Shown here: positions 24,316 through 36,805 of the stretch, piece by piece
Numbering within the stretch: the first letter of the stretch is position 1
How the letters are laid out: each line of letters opens with the position of its first letter
Source of the DNA: Centrapalus pauciflorus
Lineage: Eukaryota > Streptophyta > Magnoliopsida > Asterales > Asteraceae
Assembly (NCBI GenBank): GCA_020465985.1
Contig: JAANYP010003844.1
Span: forward strand, 186,001 to 250,000
DNA length: 64,000 bases
Direction of reading: 5' to 3'
Position numbers and translations under genes: made by a program
Notes under the pieces: model-generated
Database searches by the model: none
The model's input: only the letters and a program-made list of their open reading frames with translations
What the model was told of the DNA's origin: nothing

Positions 24316-25664
24316 GTAAGTAAATACTAGCTCATTACATCTTATATTCATGTTTATATAAGTCTTGCATAATATATATAATCACCAACAACAACAAGTT
24401 ACATAAAAACTCAAGTTTATAAGTTTCTAGTTTTATTTTAAGTTATTTCTTTACATGTGTTTATGAATATGTAAACACATTATAAAAGTGTTAATATTAT
24501 GAAAACATGTGATACATATGTGTTTTTTATAACTATTATGGCTTTTATACAAGTAGTCTTTGAATCAACAACAAGAATCATAAATTGTTGTAAATATATA
24601 AACTACGGAATTTCGGCAGAAAATTGGTATCGACTTTGAAAAATCATAACTAATTCATAACTCAACGAAATGAGTTGATTCTTGTCTCAAAAGTTAGATC
24701 TATGTCTTAACTATAGATCTGCAATTTTTCATAATTTATTTTGAAGTTTAAGACCTCCAGAAATTATTTGAGAAACCGAAAGTTTGACAGCTCAAAAATG
24801 GCCAACATAGCGTTTTTAACGAGACTTTTCACCAACCTAAACAACTCGAAAAATGGCCGTTCTTGATTCTAAAAATCCTTTGTATATAGTAGTTTAATGT
24901 CCTAGAAAACCAAAGTCTAAAACATTTTGGAGCTTGGTCAAAAACAGCCTCAAAGTAGGCCGAAAAACCTCCGAAAAAGCTGGAAAATTATATATATATA
25001 AACTTGACGTTTTAAACAAATCTTATTTATAAACTTGTAATGTTGGGTGATTTAAGACATAAAAATCTATAAATATACATATTATCATATATTAGTAACA
25101 TTAAGTCCTTATTATCATTTAGGACTCGGTTAACCACCTCCGGTTTCATCACCCATCAACCAACGCACATTTGCATTTTTGCGCGTAGTTTTGCCATCAC
25201 AAGTTCGGTGAGTCTTCGTAGCCCCTATTTTTCACTATCTATTGGGGTGGAAATACATGCACTGTTTTTTTTATATGGACATCAAAACTGTTTATTTCTT
25301 ATATGTATTACATGTTCGGATTCCATCAGCCCTTATATCATGAACCGTTAATTGCATTTATTTGTAAGCGCGAGTATATTGTGGATAGATCTATTGGGAG
25401 TCATGTCCCCCATTCGTGTTAGCTCGGTTCGGCTAACAGCGAGTGCATATATATTCAACACACGGTATTACGTATGGGAATACTGCACAGGGCAAACTCA
25501 TTCTAATTAAGCTTCGGTTGCATGATGGTTTATGTAATACATACACGGAATTTATGATTTTATAAATTCAACTCATCTGATAATGTCCATACAACTGGTC
25601 TTTTCGCGTAAACCTATGAGCTCACCAACAATTTTTGTTGACGTATTTTAGCATGTAATTTCAG
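24316..25664 (+). other. predicted intron in gypsy LTR
   Basis: Donor AAA|GTAAGT at 24316. Acceptor TTTCAG ends at 25664, preceded by TTGTTGACGTATTTTAGCATG, a word conserved (one base shorter) before the acceptor of the family copy at 60908. Confidence 0.45.
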
Positions 25665-26187
25665 GTAATTAAGGCAAGTATGCCTTCAGAAGTAACCACT
25701 TTCAAGCTTCCGCACTTAAGGAGTCGCATTCTTTTTCAAACCGTCGGAGATTTATCTGCATTATTTTGGATAATTTAATTATGTATTCAAATCTCTGTAC
25801 CTTGCGAACTACTCTTTATTATTTACGGGTTATGTAAAACATTTCTACCTTTTAAAGTTATATCGATGTATTTTTTGAAAACGTCCATATAGTGGTCGTT
25901 CATTATGATTATGGTTACGCTTCCGCGACGTCACGCTTCGTTGCCAACCGGGGTAACGGGGTGTGACACTTGTTGCTCGATTCAGAGGCTGTTCGTGAAA
26001 TCCTTCTTCGTGGAGAAAATTACGAATTTTCTCAAGGTTAGTTTTTCTTATTCATCTCTTTATTTTAATAATTAGTTGCTTAACTTGTTTGGTTAGATCC
26101 TGAAGATTTTATATTCTTGCATAGTTAGGTTGTTTAATTTTCCGCAAAGTTTTAATTTAACCTAGCAAGGGTATAGGAAACCCAACA

Positions 26188-26499
26188 GAAGGAACCATGG
26201 GTTTTGGTTTGAGATTGAGAGAATTACTTGAATTGTGAAAACCAAAAGCAGATACCTAGACAATTTGGGTATTTATTTAAGACAAGTTTCAATTTATCAA
26301 TTTTGCCCCAAAAGTTACATTTCTTTTATTTCTTTTATCTTGACATAACAAACTATATAATTAGTACTCATAATTTAATTGTAACTTTTTTTTAGCTTTC
26401 TTTTTTTTTTTTTAAATCACTTAGTACAAAATTTCCTTAAACTTAATAATTAACGTTAAGCTTGTTAAATTGCCGTTAATTAATGTTTAGGTTGTTATA
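26188..26499 (-). mobile_element. end of 3' LTR of gypsy element A after copia insertion
   Basis: Continues the match to 32484-32798. The minus-strand LTR starts TATAACAACC here and TGTAACAACC in the right copy (G to A in the second base). Confidence 0.8.
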
Positions 26500-27786
26500 G
26501 AATGGGCTCCATCACGCATAACTTCGTCCACGAAGTTGTCTATGTTCAAATCGCCATAATTTGGGAATTACAAAGTAGCTATGAATTCCCATAATCTGAC
26601 ATAAACACTTTGGTGATTAACGAATGAGCACCATCTACATTTTATAACTTTTGCTACTTTGGCTTTTATAACTGGCCATTTCAATGTTATATAACTTATC
26701 TGTTGATTTATGCAATCAACATACGAATTCTAGGATTTCTGCTTATCGTTTATACTTTTCTGTATTGACTTACGCTTCGAGATTCAGTATGACTTTCAAT
26801 TAATTTATATATCAATTTAGTTATTAAGATAATTGATATCTCTTTTCTTTTGATCTTAAACTATCTATAGTGCTTTTTGATATGATATCAGTACTTATTA
26901 GACAATTTTCATTAATCGATGATGTTATTATCATCAATCGCGTAGCAGACTTTTGCTTTACGCTGACTATTTTCAAGACTTGAGATGACTTTTCATTTGT
27001 AATCCCTGAGTCCAGGGTTACTTTATTTGCTTCAGCCAAGACTTTTGTAGACAAGCCAATGGAATAAGAATTCCACACATACGTGCGTCTAGACTTACAA
27101 TTGATTTTCATTGGTCATTCAAGACCAATCGCTTAATTCTTATAAGAATTTCTCTTTATTTCGCGTTCGAATTTAGCTTTGTGCCTCTGACTTCTTTGCT
27201 TTCTATTAAAATTGACATTGGGTGCTTGACAATCTAGTTCAAAGACCATCTTTTCATTTAATTTCATGGATCAGCAACTTCTACCTCTGCCTCATATATG
27301 AGACACTGTAATCTTTCAGGTTAGTAGGCTTTACGAAGAAGCTTGTGCTTAAAATTCAGTTTTAGGTTTCATTAAAGCTTTTGAATCATACATGATTCAA
27401 ACACTGATACCTATATAGTTTATAGGTACTATTTCTGATTTGAAAGAGACATTTAAGTCATAGCTATAACGGATACAACGTATATGTCATCCGCATATTC
27501 ACTATCAATGACAAAGCTGTACAGTCGTACTCAAGACTTATTTTGAAATCATAAGTCGATTTAAATCATGAATAGAAAAATATTTCTCTTGATCTCCTTA
27601 GCGATCCTATTTTAAATTGTTTCCATGGATTTGGAATGAAGTTGGATTCGAAGACATGGTCATTAATGAGGAAAACATGGTTATTAGTGGTTGTTTCAAT
27701 ATCAAAGATAGCAGAAAGCTGGGCAAGTGACTTAGTTAATTGACATGAAAATGCTGTAGAGATGAATGAACAGTTTTATAGTAGGA
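26500..27786 (-). other. internal remnant of gypsy element A, no pol recognised
   Basis: Next to the LTR, AACTTCGT CC ACGAAGTT (26520-26537) is a near-perfect palindrome in the place where chromoviruses carry their 3' internal end. The rest has no RT, RNase H or integrase motif on either strand. The 95-codon minus ORF at 26824-27111 is not recognisable. Confidence 0.5.
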
Positions 27787-29056
27787 TCAAATGATATACG
27801 TATTTAATTTAGCAAACGTACTCATGACCGAATCTGGCATTTCCTCTATTTCCTCGGCTGTGATATGATATGCACGGGCTCTAGCTGATGGAGTTGCAGC
27901 AGTGCTCTTTATTGTTGAATCTCCGGCATATGTCTGAGATTGACTGTTGCTTATCATTGGACATTCATGATTAAAGTGTCCCGATTTACCACACGTGGAA
28001 CAACTAAGACCCTTCGTTGGGCATTCCTTGCTACTATGACCAATTTTGCTGTAGACATAACATATCACATCCATTAAATTACATAACCCAATATGTGATT
28101 TTCTACACCTTTTGCACACTCGTTGTTCTGATTGAAATGCATAAGACTTGGCCTTCTGAGGAGAGCTATACTGATCAGTCTGTTGAGACTAGGTGTTTCC
28201 TGTCTCGAAAAATCTGCTAAATCGTTGCTTCTTGGGTGGAGAAGGACACGTAGTATTGATCTGAGTTGCGCTTAGTTGTTCACCATACTCCCGGTATTTG
28301 CTTTCAATTTGTCTGGCTGCTTCCACCATCTCCAAGTATGTCTTGTATTTGTTACCACTCATCGGCTAACGATATTTTGGGTTTAATCCTCTACGAAAAC
28401 GAATCATCTTTCTTTATTCTGTGGCTACCTGATAAGATGAATAGCCGCATAGTTGTGAGAACTCGTGTTCGTATTCATCGATCGTCTTGTCACCTTGAGT
28501 CAATTGCATCAATTGAACTTCCATTCTATCTTGCTGATCCGCGGGACAGTACTTAGCGTTGAACATGTCGAGGAATTGCTCTCCTTCAAGTGTTTGGATG
28601 GCATCCTATTCGTAGATACTCTTGTGTGTCTTCCACCATGCGCGGGCAGCTCTGACAAACAGAGTAGTGGCATACTTGAATCTCCTCGAATCTAAGCACT
28701 CAGAGATACTGAAAATCTATTCTGTGTGACAAATCCAGTCCAATGCCTAGATAGGGTCTACAGTACCCTCAAATGTCAAGGCACCACTAGACTTAAAGAC
28801 TTTGAATCGGCAGCCTTTTAGTTGTTCAGTTTAGACATTATCATTGGAGTTATCAGAATCAGACTTATCATTATGGGTTTGCTTATCCTTTCTTTTGTTA
28901 TTTTATCATCCTTACGTTTTGCTTCAGCCTCATCACGAGTCTGAAACTGTTCTTGAATTAATTTGACTTGTTGTTCAATTTGTTGTGCAGTTGTTGTATC
29001 ATCTCAAACAGTTGCTGCAGAGTGACATTATCAGGAATTCCTCCTTGTCCAGACAT
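27787..29056 (-). pseudogene. gag: gypsy gag remnant with CCHC knuckles
   Basis: The minus-strand start ATG at 29056-29054 lies 192 bases after the primer site, the right place for gag. The frame is broken repeatedly between 28120 and 29000. The end (27787-28119) is open. It contains a first cluster (CKRCRKSHIGLC), a degenerate second knuckle (CYVYSKIGHSSKEC) and an intact third, CSTCGKSGHFNHEC, followed by an Ala/Arg segment and an end typical of the gag-protease boundary in gypsy elements. No pol follows, so the element was not autonomous. Confidence 0.75.
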
Positions 29057-29247
29057 CTTTACTAAAAAATGAAAATTCAAGTAACTTTTAGTTAATAGAC
29101 TTAATGACTATGTACCCTTTTTCCCATGCTAACAGTCTGTACGTCCTATCTCAGTTCAAGCCACCTAGCATGATTGACACTCTATGTATTGCTTAAGTTA
29201 AAGATCAAGTATTACTTTCATAATACTTGATTCACTCAAACTATTTT

Positions 29248-29258
29248 CTCTGATACCA
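29248..29258 (-). promoter_or_regulatory. primer binding site of gypsy element A
   Basis: Reads TGGTATCAGAG on the minus strand, three bases from the LTR end GGTCTTGACA. Confidence 0.85.
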
Positions 29259-29577
29259 TCCTGTCAAGACCACCCCTTATGAAGCAGCCCTGACGACTAC
29301 GTCCCAATGAGCAATACAGTACCAATCAAAACTATGATAAAATTAATAAAGTGCAGAATTAAGTCATTATAAAAATTAGGAATTATTTTACAATTAGTTT
29401 AAAACAAAACTGTTAAAGTTTAAAACTAAACTATAAAGGGCACAAGGACGTTAATCTAGTACACAACCACAATACATGTCACTGCTTCTACCCAAACCAC
29501 CACCATAATCATCTTTATTCAATACCAAATGCAGATATAGTAGTGGTCTAATGACTTCAACTTAGGGCTTGCAGATC

Positions 29578-29619
29578 TTAAGCACTTGGTTCAGCTGGAC
29601 CTTTTCCTTTGATTAAACC
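29578..29619 (-). other. possible small coding exon in LTR
   Basis: After an acceptor TTACAG the minus strand reads GLIKGKGPAEPSA and stops. The LTR-like block at 13946 reads GKGKGVAGPSS and stops after its own acceptor. The shared KGKG...PS end may be chance, but the placement is the same. Confidence 0.3.
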
Positions 29620-29709
29620 TGTAAGAAGATTCAACAACAACTGTAAGCGTTTGGCTTAGTGATATTATAGATTTAACAGTTAACATGCTATGACAATTTT
29701 AAGCAGAGA

Positions 29710-30720
29710 CTTGACTTTTGACTTTAATCTCTGACTTTGACTTTAAGCGCGATTTGAACAAGACTGCCGCTATCAACCAGACGTTGTGAGACATAGGACT
29801 TAAGATCTGATGATGTTTAATCCCACGCACACACTTTTAATTGTGGGGATCAGCCACATACTGGGCTAGCTACCAGTAAGACAACATGAGCGAACATCAG
29901 AGTAGACTTAATCATGGACTGGCATAGACTTACTCAGACTTGAATTGTGCGGAAGCATATGAAAGAATTGATAACAAGGCAAATGACCGAAAGAATTCAA
30001 GTAATGAATCAAATAACAACAACAATATATATCTAAGACAAATTCAGACTATAAATACATGTATGCAAGATGATATATTAAAAGCTATCATGATCCACAG
30101 GGCATCATCATACCAAGGTGCACATGTCACATTCTAGCTGAGCATATTAGACTTTCAAATAAAGTTAGAACAATAATATGTCTCACAGGAAGACAAGCAT
30201 GTATATAGTTATATTTATAACTCATAGTTACTAATTTATTGCATGGCTGTTGACTTTGACTTACGCAAGCAGATTAATCACCACATGAGTTATCTCAGGA
30301 TTTGACTTTAGCTTTACAGACTTTAGCTTTGACTTTACTGACTTTGGCTTTGACTTCCTTCACTGACTTTGGCTTGGCTTTATTGACTGGGTTTTGACTT
30401 TAATTGCATTACCTTGACTATTCTGGCTTGCCTTTACAGACTTTGACTTTATAACATAGTTCAGATTTAGCTGAACCTGTTAATTGTACGACAATCAAAT
30501 TTACATAAGCTCATTGACTTTACACAACATAATTTGTGTATTTCTGATGAATTCTTTGATTGTCAGTAGCTTATGTATGGACTTATTCATTTATTGACTT
30601 TTCGCATCATCTTAGACTTTGTTGAATTCATAACTTGGCTTATGACTTAACTGACTTTATGTGCTTTTATGCATTTCATGGGCATGTGTGTCCTTATGAG
30701 ATCATTATTTGACTTTACTT
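29710..30720. repeat. TTGACTTT-rich array (W-box core repeats)
   Basis: About fifteen TTGAC cores, mostly TTGACTTT, with many related words (GACTTTGGC, GACTTTAGC), at irregular spacing within the LTR of gypsy element A. TTGACT matches the WRKY W-box. Confidence 0.6.
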
Positions 30721-30820
30721 GTAATTTGAAACTCGTATGAATGTCTATCATGTTATATTATGCCTAAACACGCTATATATGTTTCAAATTTATTTAAAAT
30801 GATTCATATAGCAATATATA

Positions 30821-30821
<1 letters not shown>

Positions 30822-30906
<85 letters not shown>
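30822..30906. repeat. (TA)n microsatellite
   Basis: About 85 bases of TA in the gypsy A LTR. Confidence 0.95.
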
Positions 30907-30910
<4 letters not shown>

Positions 30911-31900
30911 CATGGCCTTTAGTGTATAAAACAATTAATCACTTTACATAAGTGATTTAGGCGACATATAACATGTTTATTTAATTTTAACTTATACATG
31001 ATCATGGCACTTACACATTATGCATTATGAACATCAATATACTTTCAATGAATTTTATCACTTAATTCACATATACAAGTTTATTAATGTATTTAAATCA
31101 TAATCCCTTTTTAAAAGATATAAAATTATTATTATTAACATGAAACTTGTATTCTTTAATCATAAACTTGTGCCTTGATGTATATTGCTCACTTTGTTGT
31201 TGTCCACAAATCACATACACACACATTGTTCTTTGATCTTTAAGGGGTGTGTGTGTGTGTGTGTAATTACATGTGTGTATGAATTAAATATTGATGCTGC
31301 CAGACTCACAATTTGCACACACATGTTTTTGGTTTATTTTCACAATACAATACACACAAACCATGCATTTATACAAGATGAGGAAAATAAGAGCAGACAA
31401 CTTCCTTTTAGGGGTTTTATTAGTATGAGTTTTCTTTTATAATATGCGTTTATAAATTAAAACACACACTTGAATGCTCCCACAAATTTAAATTAACTGA
31501 ACTATTGTTGCTGGACATTTTTTAATCACACATTATAAAATACACCCTTATCATGAAGCTTATTTATATATATAGGCTGCTGAATTATAGTTAAATGACC
31601 ACTCATTCATTTTGCTGCTCACAGAACACATACACAAAATTCACTTCACTTAATTACATGTATATATGTATGTGGGTGACTAAGAAGAAAAAGGAAATGA
31701 CAAAAAATGTTGCTTGTTCTCTTTTGTTTGCACATACTGCACACACATACTAAGTTAAAGAAAAGTAGAAAAGGAAAGAAAAGTAGAAAATGTGTTGTAG
31801 GCTTTTGCTGTTCCATACACACCTACACATACCATTTATATGCTTAAATGAAAAGACTTGAATTGTTGCTTTCTATTTCTATTTTACCTCTACGCACACA

Positions 31901-31901
31901 G

Positions 31902-32000
<99 letters not shown>
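31901..32000. repeat. (AC)n(AT)n(GT)n compound microsatellite
   Basis: The AC and GT wings are reverse complements around an AT core, so about 90 bases form one large imperfect palindrome. Confidence 0.95.
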
Positions 32001-32798
32001 ATGAGTTTTCTTTTCCTGTTTCTATTTTTATATTAACAGCCTACAGCACACACACAAAATGCAAAATGGTGCTGTTTGTTTTGTTTTTGACAACCCACAG
32101 AACCGATAAAACAAACAGAAAAGGAAACAACTAGGACCTGCTGTTTCTGTTTTTAATTCACAGCTCACACACCTATCCGAGATTAGTAATTAAGACATCC
32201 GAGATTGACAGAGATTGCAGACTATATCCGAGATTTAGCAATTAAAAAAAAGCTGTTTTGTTTAGAAACATATATCCGAGATTACTATTGTGATTTGGGT
32301 TCTAGTTAGTAAAATATCTTCGATTAACCACATATTAATCACATGCATGCATTTAATTTCTGATTTTTAACATTCTTTAAGAATAAAATTTACCATGGAA
32401 ATCTTGTAGCCTTTGACAATTGTTCTTGTTTATAACTCCTTTAGCTTGATTCTTGATTTAAAATTCTAGATTTTTGAAGTTCTTTGGATGATGGAACCGT
32501 GGGTTTTGGTTTGAGATTGAAAGACTTTCTTGAGTTGTGAAAACCAAAAGCAGATACCTAGATTATTTGGGGATTTATTTAAGACAAGTTTCATTTTATC
32601 AATTTGGCCCCAAAAGTTACATTTCTTTTATTTCTTTTATCTTGACATAACAAACTATATAATTAGTACTCATAATTTAATTGCAACTTTTATCAGCTTT
32701 CTTTTTTTTTTAAATGACTTAGTACAAAATTTCATTAAACTTAATAAATAACGTTAAGCTTGTTAAATTGCCGTTAATTAAAAGTTTAGGTTGTTACA

Positions 32799-34000
32799 AG
32801 TATACACGCTAAATTGTGACCCATACAAGTAACGTCGCCATATCTTTAACGCAAAGATGATGACATCCAACTCTAGATCATGAATCGTATGATTCTCCTC
32901 ATACGTCTTCAATTGCCTCGAAGCGTAGGCAATCACTTTGCCCCGCTGCATCAACACGCAACCCAGCCCGGTCCCTGACGCATCGCAATATACCGCAAAG
33001 TCATCCATACCCTCGGGCAATGCCAACACTTGCGCCTGACACAATCGAGCTCTCAATTCGGCAAAAGCAGACTCCAGCTCTTCATTCCACTCGAATGGTA
33101 CAACCTGCCATGTTAGTCTCGTCAACAAAATGACTATTCGTGAAAAATTTTGAATAAACCGCTGATAGTAGCCTGCTAATCCCAGAAAGCTACGAATCTC
33201 TGACACAGTCTTGGCTGCTCCCACCTCATTACAGCCTCGATCTTCGCGGGATCCACTTTATTACCCTCGCTACTCACTACATGGCCCAAGAACTGCACTT
33301 CCCGGAGCCAAAACTCGCATTTGGAAAACTTTGCATAGAGTCTCTCTCTCTGCAGCACACTTAGGACCTCCCTCAAGTGCTGCTCGTGGTCCTCGAATAG
33401 ATCAATATATCGTCTATGAACACGATCACAAATCGATCCAACATAACTACGCACCCTGTTCATCAAATCCATAAAGTCTGCAAATACGTTAGTCAGTCCG
33501 AAAGGCATGACTAATAACTCGTAGTGTCCATAGCGCATCCTGAAGGCTGTCTTGGGCACATCCTCTTCTCTGACCTTCAGCTGATGATATCCAGATCGTA
33601 AATCTATCTTCGAAAAGAAGCTAGATCCCTGTAGCTGGTCAAATAAATCATCAATGCGCAGAAGTGGATATCTGTTCTTCACCGTTACTTTATTCAACCC
33701 TTGATAATCGATACACATTCGCATGGTACCGTCTTTCTTCTTCACAAATAACACCGGTGCTCCCCACGATGATGAGCTCGGATGGATAAATCCACGATCG
33801 AGCCTGTAACTGGCTCATCATCTCTCGCATCTCAGTAGGTGCCAGCCTATAAGGCGTCTTCGCAATCGGCACTGCTCCAGGGATAAGATCGATCCAGAGC
33901 TCTACCTGGCGATCTGGCGGTAACCAGGTAACTCATCCGGGAATACCTCAGGGCAGTCTCTCACTACAAGTACATCCCCTACCTTCTTCTTCTCTTTATG
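32799..34000 (-). pseudogene. pol: gypsy pol fragment: RT and start of RNase H
   Basis: Minus-strand RT with VKKKDGTMRMCIDYQGLN and SSFFSKIDLRSGYHQ at about 33740-33580, then MPFGLTN. A frameshift falls in the palm so the catalytic YxDD is not readable in frame. The thumb (GHVVSSEGNKVDP) and RNase H (FAVYCDASGTGLGCVLMQ) follow in the next frame to 32799. There the LTR of gypsy element A cuts the gene within RNase H. The remaining RNase H and integrase are not in the window in this orientation. The linker before RT (DCPEVFPDELP) joins almost directly to the gag zinc knuckles, so the protease is missing. Confidence 0.88.
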
Positions 34001-34029
34001 GGCGTCAATCACATAAGCTAGAAAGGTTT

Positions 34030-35231
34030 CACAACCTTTGGATACACATCTCTGGGCAATCTCTCATCACATGGCCAGGCTTCCCACATAGGAAGCATAA
34101 CGCCTCACTGGCAGTACACGACGTCGCTATATGGCCAAACTTGTCGCATCTGAAGCACCGGAACTGATCAATCGCACATGGTCCGGCGTGTCTGCGATGA
34201 CATCTCTAGCAATCTCACTCTCCTGATGAGCTCTCAACTCTACTCACCGCTTCTCGGGACCCCAGTCTACCACTGCTCTGACTCGTAACCCTGCTATCTC
34301 TTTGGATCGGTCCACTCGATCTCACATCTCTGCCTCTCTCTCTGTCTCTCTCTATCCCTGCCTCTGTCTCTCTGCGTAAACCCGAACTCTGCCCCTGATA
34401 ACGACCCTGCTTTGGCTGCTTCTCCCTAGGCTCGTGCCAGTAGCTGGAGGACAGCTCGTGCATCCCCGTGCGCTGTCTCTGAGTAGGTGGCTGCTCCCGC
34501 TGTTTCTCAATCTCTCGCTCCCTCATCCGTGCCAACTCTAAATCTTTGGCAAAGGAAGTGGTATCGTGTAGCCCCAAGAACAATCGAATATCTGATCTCA
34601 GGCCGTGAACAAAAGCATCGGCCTTCCGCCGCTCGGTATCCACATGTTGGGGTGCGAACTGGGAGTACTCATTAAAAAGGTTTGCGTACTGCTGCACATA
34701 CAGCTCTCCCTGCTGTAGATGGAGGAATCGACGCTCCATCTCTCTCTGCTCGTCCCGCGGTGCATACTGAATCATAAACACCGCCTTAAACTGCTCCCAG
34801 GACATCGCGTACGCACGCGAAGCAGACATAGATGACTCGATGGACTTCCACCACTGTGAAGCCCCACCTCTAAGCAAATAAGTGGCATACCCTACCATAT
34901 CTTTCGGGTCCACATGCGCAACCCAGAAAGCAAACTCCACCTCGCGCTCCCACGCTAAGGCCAACCCTGGCTCGCCCCCACCTCTGAACTTTGGAGGTGT
35001 TCCTGTCATGAAGTCTTTGAACGAACCCCCTCGCTGGGATGTGGACAAAGATGCACCTACACTAGCGCTGGCCCTAGTAACTGGAGTACCCATGTTGGGA
35101 CTGCCCTTGGTGCCCTTACCCATACCCTGGGAACCGTAAAACTGTGTCATGATTTCCAACAATTCTGACTTGCGGACGTACTCGTCGCCTGCTGGTTTCT
35201 TTGCTCCCGCACCGTTTCCTTCTGAATCCAT
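34030..35231 (-). pseudogene. gag: gypsy gag; core intact, zinc knuckles frameshifted
   Basis: An open minus-strand frame from ATG at 35231 to 34215 (338 codons) encodes a Retrotrans_gag capsid core (GASQWWKSIESS; WEQFKAVFMIQYAPRDE; ERRFLHLQQGELYVQQY) after a variable N-terminus, then a Gln/Arg-rich basic region. The nucleocapsid part lies just past the stop in other frames at about 34050-34200, with two CCHC boxes (CFRCDKFGHIATSC and CFLCGKPGHVMRDC). The long open capsid frame makes this one of the least damaged genes in the window. Start chosen at the first Met, 165 bases from the primer site. Confidence 0.88.
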
Positions 35232-35395
35232 ACTGAACTGCGCATGTTAAACAGTCACATGTAATCACACATATACCACCTAGCATCATACAATAAGCTA
35301 GGATAACCTAGTATCCATCACTGGAATACTCTCCAAGGATCCGAACACGGTCTGAGCTCAAGCATCCACTGTGATACTCAACAATTGAACCACAA

Positions 35396-35407
35396 GCTCT
35401 GATACCA
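35396..35407 (-). promoter_or_regulatory. primer binding site of gypsy element B
   Basis: TGGTATCAGAGC on the minus strand, four bases from the LTR end TGTTACA. Confidence 0.92.
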
Positions 35408-36046
35408 TACATGTAACATTCTCCGAACCCAATTAAATGTCAGGTCAATTACAATACACAAGTGGCAATAACGCATATAAAACTCATTTCACAATGTCAA
35501 GGTTTACACAAACACTAATAATTTAAAACATTTTACCCATTATAAACAATACTATTTAGTAGCTAACCCAACATACAAGATCCCAAAACCCAGATACAGA
35601 TACACCCATGCAAAAGCCCGATACAAGTAACCCTAGTTTCCCAACAGTATTAACATTAGTAACCACGTACAGTCAACAAAATACAAAACTCTCAGCAACA
35701 GTCTCGGAGCTCCCACTTTCGCTCAGGAGCTGGCGGCCCTATCTTGTGTCCCCCTGATACACATATGAGACTCGAATACGTAAGCTTCACAGCTCGTGAG
35801 TACACAAGGGTTAAACTCTACACTAATCACATAAGCACATAACGCTTGTTAGCATGGAAACCACTGTAACTCTACACTACCTGGCATAACCCACGCCGCA
35901 CTAGCCTCTGCCCAGAGGCACTTGAGATCCAATACAAAGCGAGATACCCATCTCTATTGGGGAAACCCCTCCCCCCTTCAGCCAAGTCACGCCCGTGGAG
36001 GCTAGCAGGAATAATAAGCTCAGGAGCGACCTAGCAATAAACACAA

Positions 36047-36240
<194 letters not shown>

Positions 36241-36241
36241 G

Positions 36242-36294
36242 AACCCTACACAGGGTTAAACAGAGCTACTCGGCTTCCGCGATAGCTCATCGCG
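36242..36294 (-). repeat. two hairpins in LTR of gypsy element B
   Basis: AACCCT ACAC AGGGTT (36242-36257) and CGCGAT AGCTC ATCGCG (36278-36294), given on the plus strand. Homologous hairpins with compensatory changes lie at 63470-63550. Confidence 0.65.
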
Positions 36295-36669
36295 ATCACA
36301 CTAAAATGAATCTCATTAACAACATTATACATTCACATGTATCACATAATAAAGAAAGGTAAGATCATACCTGAGGGGCAGCTCGCAGTGCACATACAAA
36401 TCATATAAGCACATATGAAATATAAACACTGAAAGACTCGAAAGGGCGACATGTCTTTTAAAAGATATCGGGTACTCACCTGGATCACCCAGCTAATTAC
36501 GACCAATCCACGAACCCGACTCGGTCTCAGCTCAATCTCGGTAAACCCCTGTACACGCAGTAAATCTTTCCAGATTAATCTCAATTCAATAGATACGCCC
36601 CATGTATCTCATAATCATTAATGTAACTGATTGACCCCAAAAAGGCCCCACGGTCCAAAACTCAAATCT

Positions 36670-36805
36670 GGCCCAACCCAGGCGGATCGCGGCCGCACTC
36701 GCCCGAGCGCGGTCGCGCTGACCTCATCGCGGGGCGCGCTCATGAACCCTAGCCCGCACTCGAACTCGCGCCACTGATCGCGGCCACGCTCAACCCATCG
36801 CGACG
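36670..36805 (-). repeat. CG-rich motif block (GATCGCGGCCGC-like)
   Basis: Repeated ATCGCG, GCGCGG and CGCGGCC words in otherwise AT-rich LTR sequence, placed in the predicted first exon on the minus strand. It is less regular than the palindrome arrays elsewhere. Confidence 0.5.

Larger units (their letters stand above)
23546..25969 (+). mobile_element. gypsy solo LTR, target duplication CTTGT
   Basis: Begins TGTAACATCCGG and ends GGGGTGTGACA, with CTTGT at 23541-23545 and 25970-25974. It holds no internal domain, so it is the product of LTR-LTR recombination. It is the same family as the LTR at 58880-61198: same ends, TATA region, donor and acceptor regions. Inside are the inverted repeat 23959-23983, a TATA box and an intron-like stretch. 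Confidence 0.95.
15770..26187 (+). mobile_element. full-length Ty1/copia element with target duplication GAAGG
   Basis: GAAGG at 15765-15769 and at 26188-26192 flanks two LTRs that start TGTTGG / TGTTAG and end CCCAACA. PBS, gag, pol in copia order and a PPT lie between them. It is inserted in the displaced LTR of gypsy element A. The 3' LTR holds a later solo LTR. Subtracting that insertion gives LTRs of 772 and 770 bases with few differences, so this is a fairly young insertion. Confidence 0.95.
22989..26187 (+). mobile_element. 3' LTR of copia element, split by a solo LTR
   Basis: 22989-23545 and 25970-26187 together match the 5' LTR. GGCCGGCCACC and the TATA box are kept. The interruption is a separate insertion with its own duplication CTTGT. 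Confidence 0.95.
29262..32798 (-). mobile_element. 5' LTR of gypsy element A (3.5 kb)
   Basis: On the minus strand it starts TGTAACAACC and ends GGTCTTGACA, then PBS and gag follow. Its first 1.6 kb matches 14243-15769 plus 26188-26499. It inserts into the RNase H region of gypsy element B at 32798/32799. It holds (AC)n(AT)n(GT)n, a TA run, ATCCGAGATT repeats and a long TTGACTTT array. Confidence 0.85.

Noticed and set aside
26824..27111. 95-codon minus-strand ORF as a protease or other gene
   Set aside because: No catalytic motif in context (the LDSG word lacks the family surroundings) and no supporting neighbours.
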